Source of the DNA: an uncultured Fusibacter sp.
GTDB taxonomy: Bacteria; Bacillota; Clostridia; Peptostreptococcales; Acidaminobacteraceae
Direction of reading: 5' to 3'
NCBI GenBank assembly: GCA_937958285.1
Contig: CALFXQ010000091.1
Coordinates: forward strand, 1-15,518
Length of the DNA: 15,518 nucleotides
The notes under the pieces were generated by a model, which was not told the DNA's origin, did no database searches, and saw only the letters and a list, made by a program, of their open reading frames with translations. Both the position numbers and the translations under genes were made by a program. Shown here in pieces: positions 6,928-12,753 of this stretch. Position 1 is the first letter of the stretch, and every line of letters starts with the position of its first letter.

Positions 6928-7242
6928 TTAGCCGCAACTGCCACCACAAGTGGAGCAACCTGCTGCCTCATACTCGTTGGGCATCACGATAAATCCACCA
7001 TCCTGAAATTCTACTTTAAAATCTCCAAATTGTTCGTGAACCGCTTCGTTCATTACAAACTGTAGCCCCTCTTGTTCATAGACCACATCGTCTTCTTTTG
7101 AGGGATCGATTACTAAGCCAAACTTTGGACCAGAACACGCGTATCCCGCTACAAAAATGCGAACGCTCTTTGGTCTATTTTCTTTCTTTTCAATAACCGC
7201 AACGAGTTGCTCAATACTCTCTGTATTCGTTATAACTTGCAT
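6928..7242 (-). CDS. HesB/IscA-like protein, Cys form of the HesB-like selenoprotein family
   Basis: The 104-residue product belongs to the A-type iron-sulfur carrier-like fold. It has Cys36 in GYACSGPKFGLVID, the conserved HesB cysteine position, and a C-terminal GCSTCGGSCG tail with Cys96, Cys99 and Cys103. I recall a clostridial HesB-like family (TIGR01911) in which some members have selenocysteine at the position of the conserved cysteine; here the codon is TGT, so this is the cysteine form. Function is likely metal or cluster binding, but cluster delivery has not been shown for this subfamily as far as I know. The ATG is preceded by AGAGGTGA. It is followed by the PilZ gene and has a Fur box at its promoter. 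Confidence 0.85.
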   Translation of the reverse strand: MQVITNTESIEQLVAVIEKKENRPKSVRIFVAGYACSGPKFGLVIDPSKEDDVVYEQEGLQFVMNEAVHEQFGDFKVEFQDGGFIVMPNEYEAAGCSTCGGSCG

Positions 7243-7276
7243 ATATCACCTCTGTAAATTTAAATGAAATGTTTGT

Positions 7277-7292
7277 ATGGATAGGTATCCAT
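7277..7292. promoter_or_regulatory. Inverted repeat in the HesB-like gene leader
   Basis: ATGGATA-GG-TATCCAT is a perfect seven-base inverted repeat about 10-25 bases after the predicted start point. It could be a second operator or a small RNA hairpin. No T tract follows, so it is not a terminator. Confidence 0.4.
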
Positions 7293-7307
7293 CTTGCCTT
7301 TAATAAT

Positions 7308-7335
7308 ACTATACCCTATTTTCACTGATAATCAA
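7308..7335 (-). promoter_or_regulatory. Promoter of the HesB-like/PilZ operon
   Basis: The minus strand reads TTGATT (7330-7335), a 16-base spacer and TATAGT (7308-7313). The expected start lies near 7301, giving a leader of about 60 bases. The -35 element lies within the Fur box. Confidence 0.7.
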
Positions 7336-7340
7336 TATCA
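7326..7340. promoter_or_regulatory. Fur box over the -35 element
   Basis: TGATAATCAATATCA matches the 7-1-7 Fur consensus TGATAATNATTATCA at all but one of the 14 defined positions. The PerR consensus fits less well, with three mismatches. It covers the -35 of the HesB-like/PilZ promoter, the classic place for iron-dependent repression. Confidence 0.75.
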
Positions 7341-7409
7341 TTTCTAAAATTTAATGAATTTTACGGCTCACCATCAGTATCGTCACATACTTAGATTTTG
7401 TAAGTCTAC

Positions 7410-8777
7410 TCACATATATTCTGTAGCTTTTCGGATTTCGTAGCCCCGATCTAGAGCCTGACTAACCGCTTCTAACACTAAGGGGAAGTAAGTCTCTATT
7501 GATTCTATACCCACGCGCGTCACACATATTCTCAAAAGATTATTCTGTTGGAAATAAGGGTGAAAGCCATAGCGCGTGTCGCTAATGACAATGCCTTGAG
7601 CCTCTAAGTGCCTAAGGAGCTGATCGATGTGAATGGCACTATCTAGGGTTAAGCTCCCCAAAATAGAACCTTCGAGAAAAAGAGGATGCATTCTGGAATC
7701 ACCGTGTTGCTCTACGATTCTCTTCAATTTTAACACTCTGGCTGTGTAGGCTTTTTTGGCTCTTGTCACATGCTCTTTGAACATACCCGATGTGAGATAC
7801 ACTTCCAGAGCACCTTGACTAAGCGCATTCGTACTAATATCGCTCCACTGTTTATAGGTTTTAAAGGCTTCTTTTATACGCTTTGGCAACACTAGGGCTG
7901 CCAATCTAAGTCCCGGCATAAAGACTTTAGAGAATGACTTTAAATAGATGACCCGCCCTTCTGTATCAAAGTGTTTAATGGGAGGCAGTTTAACACAATT
8001 GTCCATATCTACGAGATAGTCGTCTTCTATAAGGTACACATTGTACTGACATGCCAACTCGTATAGCCGCTTTCTAGTTGCAATGTCTAGTGAGTGACCT
8101 GTTGGATTATGAAATCTGGGCATGACATAGAAGCACTTAACGTCTTTGGTGCGAAAGAGTCTTTCTACTCTTTCTAAATCTAAACCCTCCCTAGTTCTCT
8201 CGACAAATATGACTTCTTGTCGATTGTTCTCAGCCGCACGAAGGGCACCAGGGTATGTTGGTTGTTCTAGGAGAATGACTTTGCCTCCGCTTGGATAAGT
8301 CATTTTAAAGAGAATATCGATTGCCTGCTGGGAACCCGAAGTTATTGCAATTTCTTCGGATGAGACAAATACCTGATTTTCTGTGAGTTGCTTGGCCACG
8401 GCATCGCGCAAGCTGGCGAGGCCAAATGGGTCTGCATATTGAAATACGGCGTGCTCTAAATTGCCGAGCGCTGCATTTACACAGCGCTTAAAATCAGTAA
8501 ATGGCAATAATTCACCACTGGGATTTGGCGATCTAAAGTCCACCTGATGATTTACAGTAAGCTTTCCCGGCGCATCGATGATGAAATAGCCCTTTCGCGG
8601 TTGGTTGTGAACGACGCTTTCTATAATAAGCCCTTCGTAGGCCTTTAAAACCGTAGCTGGACTTGCACCATAGAACTTAGCCCCTTCTCTGACGGACATA
8701 AGACGATCGCCTTTTTTTAGCTTTCCCTCAGCAAGCGATGTCAGTATATGTTGCTGAATCCATTTAAACTTTTCCAC
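7410..8777 (-). CDS. MocR/GabR-type regulator: GntR winged helix fused to an aminotransferase-fold domain
   Basis: The 455-residue protein begins with a GntR-type winged helix (about 1-68, ending in the wing PRKGYFII) and continues as a fold-type I aminotransferase domain (about 75-455). The second domain retains ITSGSQQAID (145-154), HNPTG with Asn224, EDDY with Asp252 and Tyr254, and the PLP lysine Lys284 in SFSKVFMPGLR, so it can bind PLP. Such proteins sense PLP or amino-acid ligands and control metabolism of amino acids or vitamin B6, usually also themselves. The GTG at 8777 is chosen because GGAGG (8783-8787) sits five bases upstream; the longer frame begins at a TTG. It is divergent from the 127-residue gene; the target metabolite is unknown. 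Confidence 0.93.
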   Translation of the reverse strand: MEKFKWIQQHILTSLAEGKLKKGDRLMSVREGAKFYGASPATVLKAYEGLIIESVVHNQPRKGYFIIDAPGKLTVNHQVDFRSPNPSGELLPFTDFKRCVNAALGNLEHAVFQYADPFGLASLRDAVAKQLTENQVFVSSEEIAITSGSQQAIDILFKMTYPSGGKVILLEQPTYPGALRAAENNRQEVIFVERTREGLDLERVERLFRTKDVKCFYVMPRFHNPTGHSLDIATRKRLYELACQYNVYLIEDDYLVDMDNCVKLPPIKHFDTEGRVIYLKSFSKVFMPGLRLAALVLPKRIKEAFKTYKQWSDISTNALSQGALEVYLTSGMFKEHVTRAKKAYTARVLKLKRIVEQHGDSRMHPLFLEGSILGSLTLDSAIHIDQLLRHLEAQGIVISDTRYGFHPYFQQNNLLRICVTRVGIESIETYFPLVLEAVSQALDRGYEIRKATEYM

Positions 8778-8836
8778 GCAAACCTCCAAGCGACTTTTCT
8801 GTACCAATAGTCCAATCTGTATTAGTTATAATTCTA

Positions 8837-8846
8837 ATTATAGCAC
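8837..8846 (-). promoter_or_regulatory. Extended -10 promoter of the MocR gene
   Basis: On the minus strand TGC-TATAAT is an extended -10 (TATAAT at 8837-8842) with only a weak -35 at the usual distance. The -10 overlaps the proximal copy of the TATAGCAC direct repeat. The leader to the GTG start is roughly 50 bases. Confidence 0.65.
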
Positions 8847-8872
8847 GATTTACTTTAACTGTACTATAGCAC
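8839..8872. repeat. Pair of 8-bp direct repeats, likely MocR operator
   Basis: TATAGCAC occurs at 8839-8846 and 8865-8872 in the same orientation, 26 bp centre to centre, or about two and a half helical turns. The first overlaps the regulator's -10 and the second lies beside its -35 region and just upstream of the divergent gene's promoter. MocR-type proteins are known to bind paired direct repeats near their own promoters. Confidence 0.6.
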
Positions 8873-8887
8873 ACAAGCATATTTATC

Positions 8888-8916
8888 TGCACAAATACCC
8901 GTTTCTTCGATAAAAT
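8888..8916 (+). promoter_or_regulatory. Possible promoter of the 127-residue gene
   Basis: TGCACA (8888-8893), a 17-base spacer and TAAAAT (8911-8916) precede the gene by about 50 bases. The match is moderate. Confidence 0.45.
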
Positions 8917-8964
8917 ATAAACAAGAGGATAGAAATAGCGTCACTTTTAGATTGGGAGGTCTGT

Positions 8965-9348
8965 ATGCAAAGAGAACGGATACTAAACACGACAATCAAA
9001 CCCCTGTGCTTAAATGCCACAATTAACCCTTTTACACAAGCCTACGCATTAACCGCCGCGCATGGCACTTGCGAAAAAGGCCACTTGGCATACATCACAG
9101 ACAAAACGCTCTACATTGAAGTCAACGAAATTGAAGCCTGTGACGACACAACAGCAGAAGCACTGCTCGTGGCGCTACACAGCGAAGCAGTTCACAGACA
9201 TATTATGCAGGTGCGTTTTCGCGTCAACGACCACGCATTAAAACAATGGGCACCAGCGCTCAAAGCCCATGGCTATCAATTTGCAGAGGGCAGCATGGCC
9301 CGTTGGAAAAACCCTTCATTCAATCGCGATATTGCGATGGGCATATAA
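8965..9348 (+). CDS. Uncharacterised 127-residue protein, divergent from the MocR regulator
   Basis: I do not recognise this protein. It is soluble, with no signal peptide or membrane segment. Residues about 44-90 look like alternating strand, helix and strand. The C-terminal stretch VNDHALKQWAPALKAHGYQF, ending in MARWK, resembles the last helix and strand of GNAT acetyltransferases, in which a Gly-Tyr or Gly-Phe follows a helix. The acetyl-CoA loop (RxxGxG/A) is not visible, so it would be a degenerate or only distantly related member. The gene is real: GGGAGG lies five bases before the ATG, a promoter and a strong terminator flank it. Its divergence from a MocR regulator makes it a candidate target. 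Confidence 0.75.
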   Translation: MQRERILNTTIKPLCLNATINPFTQAYALTAAHGTCEKGHLAYITDKTLYIEVNEIEACDDTTAEALLVALHSEAVHRHIMQVRFRVNDHALKQWAPALKAHGYQFAEGSMARWKNPSFNRDIAMGI

Positions 9349-9349
9349 A

Positions 9350-9408
9350 AAAAAAACAAAAGGCCGAGTCCTCATTTTAATTTGAGGATTCGGCCTTTTA
9401 GTTTTTTA
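9350..9408. terminator. Strong bidirectional terminator
   Basis: AAAAGGCCGAGTCCTCA pairs with TGAGGATTCGGCCTTTT across an eight-base loop, giving 17 pairs with one G-T (9358-9399). T tracts follow on both strands: TTTTAGTTTTTT on the plus strand, and TTTTG plus ten Ts on the minus strand. It ends both the 127-residue gene and the converging exporter operon. Confidence 0.95.
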
Positions 9409-10632
9409 TTCGTATCTCAGTGCATCGATGGGATTGAGCTTAGCCGCCTTACTTGCTGGGAAGATGCCGAACACAACACCCACACCCGCAGAGAATAGCC
9501 AAGCTAAGAGAATCGCGCCAAAACCAGCCTCAGCACTTGGCAAAAATGGCACGACTGCTGCAATAAGCGTTGAAAGACCAATGCCCAGTGCAGTGCCTAT
9601 CACACCACCTATAAAAGAAATGATTACCGCTTCAATTAAGAATTGGCTCATAATCTCTCCATACTTGGCACCCAAAGCCTTTCTGATACCTATCTCACGG
9701 GTTCTTTCTGTCACAGAAACCAACATGATATTCATAACCCCAATGCCACCCACGAGCAACGACACCGCCGCAATGGCGCCAATTACAGCGGTGATTCCCG
9801 CCATAATGCCGTTGACTTGGTCCATCTGACTTTCCATACTCTCGCTGTAATAGCGCTTTAAACCCTCATTGCCATGACGGCGTTCCAGTAATTCTATCGC
9901 CCGTTTAAGGGTTTCTTGAGGCGGATATTCAAGATTGGCCGCCCCTTCTACAAACCACACGGTATCTCCGTATCCAAAAATTTTCATCGCGGTGGAAAGC
10001 GGTGTATAGACAACAGGATTGGACTGACCCATGCTCGAGAAGAATGTCGACTCCTTTTTATATACCCCAACGATAGTCATATTCACGTTCTGGGAGGTGA
10101 GATTTACCACAAGTGATTCACCTAGCACATCGTCTGTGCCGAAAATCTTATTTGCAGTCTCGCTGTCAATTACAGCGACAGGCCGTTCTGAAAGCACATC
10201 GTCTTCCAAAATAAAGCGCCCTTTGATGACATTGACCTGCTGAATTTCTCTGTAATCTTGACGCGCACCTTGCACAGTGATAGACGTCATCTTTTTCTTG
10301 CCACTGAGAAGCTGTACTTTTCCAGACTCGCTCACACTTGGCTGAAGGGCTTTGATTTCGTCTTTAAAGGCATTTCTCAATGCATCTACATCGTCGCGGG
10401 TAATCATATCTCGCTCAGCTACAGTCTCCTCGAAGCTTGTGGCAATAAAGATGCGACCCACGCCAAAACTCTGAAACTCCTTGTTCATAGCCGACTCGAC
10501 GCCATTGCCAAGGGCTACCACGGTAATTACCGATGCAATGCCTATTATAATGCCCAGCATTGTCAGCAAGGAGCGCATTTTATTGACCCATATTGCACCC
10601 AGTGCAATACGAATACTCTCAAACACGTTCAC
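9406..10632 (-). CDS. MacB/FtsX-type ABC exporter permease (YknZ-like)
   Basis: This inner-membrane subunit has 408 residues and the MacB layout: one membrane segment near 21-42, a large extracellular core domain to about residue 270, then three membrane segments. The signature TERTREIGIRKALGAK follows the second segment. The permeases of this family change shape to expel substrates picked up at the membrane surface, often peptides or antibiotics, rather than transporting from the cytoplasm. It starts with GTG, whose last two bases overlap the stop of the ATPase gene, with GGAGG seven bases upstream. Order and homology match YknXYZ of Bacillus, which defends against the SdpC toxin; the substrate here is not known. 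Confidence 0.92.
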   Translation of the reverse strand: MNVFESIRIALGAIWVNKMRSLLTMLGIIIGIASVITVVALGNGVESAMNKEFQSFGVGRIFIATSFEETVAERDMITRDDVDALRNAFKDEIKALQPSVSESGKVQLLSGKKKMTSITVQGARQDYREIQQVNVIKGRFILEDDVLSERPVAVIDSETANKIFGTDDVLGESLVVNLTSQNVNMTIVGVYKKESTFFSSMGQSNPVVYTPLSTAMKIFGYGDTVWFVEGAANLEYPPQETLKRAIELLERRHGNEGLKRYYSESMESQMDQVNGIMAGITAVIGAIAAVSLLVGGIGVMNIMLVSVTERTREIGIRKALGAKYGEIMSQFLIEAVIISFIGGVIGTALGIGLSTLIAAVVPFLPSAEAGFGAILLAWLFSAGVGVVFGIFPASKAAKLNPIDALRYE

Positions 10633-11324
10633 AGGGATACCTCCTTCTGATCTAGGCGGTAATCCTCAATAATTTCACCATCTCTAAACGCTACCACGCG
10701 CCTTGCGCGATTCGCGATATCGTGCTCGTGGGTGATCAAAACGATGGTGACACCTTCGCGATTGAGGGCTTCGAATAGGTTCATAATATCTTCGGAAGAT
10801 TTAGTATCTAAGTTTCCCGTCGGTTCATCTGCCAAAAGTATGGCGGGATTGTTGACCAGTGCTCTGGCAATGGCAACGCGCTGGCGTTGACCACCCGACA
10901 ACTCGTTGGGCTTGTGGTCCATGCGATCGCCAAGTCCGACGCGATTAAGGGCTTGAACCGCCCGCTCGTGCCTCTCGTGGCGCTTGACCTTAGCGTACAC
11001 CATGGGAAGTTCCACATTCTTGAGGGCTGTGGTCCGGGCCAATAGGTTAAAGGATTGAAAAACAAATCCAATTTTTCTATTGCGTACATCGGCCAACTCA
11101 TTTTCTGTACGCTCGGTTATGGAGATATTGTCGAGTTCGTAACTGCCCTTAGTAGCCACGTCGAGGCAGCCAATTATGTTCATGAGTGTTGATTTTCCCG
11201 AGCCCGAGGGTCCGATAATCGCGATAAACTCACCCGCTTCAATGTGCAAGTCGATGCCTTTGAGCGCTTCGACCGCCACTGCACCCGTATCGTAAACTTT
11301 GGTCAGGTTTTTGATGCTAATCAT
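10629..11324 (-). CDS. MacB/LolD-type ABC transporter ATPase (YknY-like)
   Basis: The 231-residue ATPase powers the adjacent permease. It has Walker A GPSGSGKST (38-46), Q-loop Gln90, signature LSGGQRQR (142-149), Walker B AILLADEP (161-168) with catalytic Glu167, D-loop residues GNLD right after, and switch His199. Sequence around IIGCLD and EPTGNLD is typical of the LolD/MacB/FtsE group. The start overlaps the adaptor stop as ATGA, and the stop overlaps the permease start as GTGA, so the three proteins are translationally coupled. No membrane domain is fused to it, unlike Gram-negative MacB. Confidence 0.96.
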   Translation of the reverse strand: MISIKNLTKVYDTGAVAVEALKGIDLHIEAGEFIAIIGPSGSGKSTLMNIIGCLDVATKGSYELDNISITERTENELADVRNRKIGFVFQSFNLLARTTALKNVELPMVYAKVKRHERHERAVQALNRVGLGDRMDHKPNELSGGQRQRVAIARALVNNPAILLADEPTGNLDTKSSEDIMNLFEALNREGVTIVLITHEHDIANRARRVVAFRDGEIIEDYRLDQKEVSL

Positions 11325-12622
11325 GGCTTGACCTCTTCGCTTGCGGGAGTAAATGTCACAGCCATGCCATTTGTATGGGTCTCATCTGGATTTAAAAGCA
11401 AGTAATCGCCCACTTTAATGGCATCATCGGCCATTTCGATAAAGAGCTCGCCTTCGATTCCCGATTTGACGACTTTTTCAATTAACTTGCCATCTTGAAT
11501 GACATAGGCCAATCTGCCTCGAGTTTTGTCGATACGGGTTGCCTCGTAGGGAATAAGCGTGGCTTCTTCCTTTTGGGCGATTACAATTTCTACCCGCGCA
11601 GTAAAGTTTGGCTTAAAGGCACCGCTCGTATTGTCGAGATCGATAAGTACAGGTACCACAGTTTCTTGGCTCTGACCCGTGATAGTCTTTTGTGCAACCG
11701 CTGCTATACTGCTGATTTTCCCATTAAACACCTGATCTTTTAAGCCGTCTGCTGTTACATTGACCGCAAGACCCACGGCGATTTTGTGGATGTCGTATTG
11801 GTTGATATTTGTAGAAATTTGAAGGGCATTCACATCGACAATGGTCACCACTGGCATTTGGCCCGTCGCCACGTCGAACACTTTGACCATGATTTTCGAT
11901 ACTGTGCCTGCAGCTGGCGCTTTGATCACCGCTTGCTCAATGCGCACATTGAGACGGTCAATTTTCACCTGTAAACTGTTGATGCGCAGCATCTGCAGTT
12001 CGCGCTCTTGTTGCGCCTTCTTTGCCGCATTGGTGGTATTGTGATTTGCAAGATTCTGCTTAGCATTTTTAAGCGCTAAATCTGCCTGTGCTACTTGCGC
12101 TTTAGTATAAGAGCCCTCTTCAAACAAAACCTGGGCATTGGCAAATTCATTTTCTGCTATGGCTAGTTGTGCTTCTAGCGCATCTTTTGTCGCTTGCTTG
12201 CCTTCGTTTGAAGGGACTTCTATTTGTGCCAAGGTCGCCTTGGCCATTTTCATCTCTAGCTCCAAGTCTGCAAGTTGCTCTTGAATGTCTGAAGCCTCTA
12301 GTGTGACGAGTACTTGATCTTTTTTTACGAGTTCGCCCTCTTTAACGTGTACTTGCGAGACTCTCCCAGATACCCTCGGCACCACATCGTACTGAAACTT
12401 AGACAAAACATCGCCACGGGTCGAGATTTTGTAGGCGATTGGTCCTTTTTCGACTTTTACCCCTTCTACCACTGGCGCCTTGTTGCCAGATTGCATGACT
12501 TGAGGCAAGCTCAAAACGATAACCACTATAAGTATTAGTGCACCAATAACCCACGGCCAACGCTTGCGCCTTTTAGGTCTCGGTTGATCTGGCTGTGTTG
12601 AATTGCTTTTTTTCTTAAACAT
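11321..12622 (-). CDS. Membrane-fusion adaptor (HlyD/YknX-like) of the ABC exporter
   Basis: The 433-residue adaptor has a basic N terminus, one membrane anchor (about 23-41), a first lipoyl-half motif near 74-110, a long helical hairpin of predicted coiled coil (about 112-230), a second lipoyl half (about 232-265, IKAPAAGTVSKI) and beta-barrel domains to the end. In Gram-positive bacteria such adaptors sit outside the membrane and work with a MacB-type permease without an outer-membrane tube. The ATG at 12622 follows a GAGGT by about six bases; the frame is open to 12715, but the extra 31 residues lack a ribosome binding site and include the promoter. It is first in the three-gene operon. 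Confidence 0.92.
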   Translation of the reverse strand: MFKKKSNSTQPDQPRPKRRKRWPWVIGALILIVVIVLSLPQVMQSGNKAPVVEGVKVEKGPIAYKISTRGDVLSKFQYDVVPRVSGRVSQVHVKEGELVKKDQVLVTLEASDIQEQLADLELEMKMAKATLAQIEVPSNEGKQATKDALEAQLAIAENEFANAQVLFEEGSYTKAQVAQADLALKNAKQNLANHNTTNAAKKAQQERELQMLRINSLQVKIDRLNVRIEQAVIKAPAAGTVSKIMVKVFDVATGQMPVVTIVDVNALQISTNINQYDIHKIAVGLAVNVTADGLKDQVFNGKISSIAAVAQKTITGQSQETVVPVLIDLDNTSGAFKPNFTARVEIVIAQKEEATLIPYEATRIDKTRGRLAYVIQDGKLIEKVVKSGIEGELFIEMADDAIKVGDYLLLNPDETHTNGMAVTFTPASEEVKP

Positions 12623-12672
12623 AGCATACCTCGCGCTTTTTATTAGATGGACAATGTCGTCCGCTATGCTTA

Positions 12673-12702
12673 ACTGTATCAGTGCCCTTAACATGCCGTC
12701 AA
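12673..12702 (-). promoter_or_regulatory. Promoter of the exporter operon
   Basis: The minus strand has TTGACG (12697-12702), an 18-base spacer and TACAGT (12673-12678), about 45 bases before the adaptor ATG after the start point. A ten-base palindrome CTAATATTAG (12730-12739) lies upstream and might be an operator. Confidence 0.55.
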
Positions 12703-12753
12703 TCCTGAAGAACAAACCTTAATGGGATTCTAATATTAGGTGTTTTCTGTTTA

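Noticed and set aside
6928..7242. Selenoprotein with in-frame TGA
   Set aside because: The key position is encoded by TGT, and the frame has no internal TGA.
12623..12715. Longer N terminus for the export adaptor starting at 12715
   Set aside because: No ribosome binding site; the extra residues overlap the likely promoter and are not typical of adaptors, whereas the ATG at 12622 has one.
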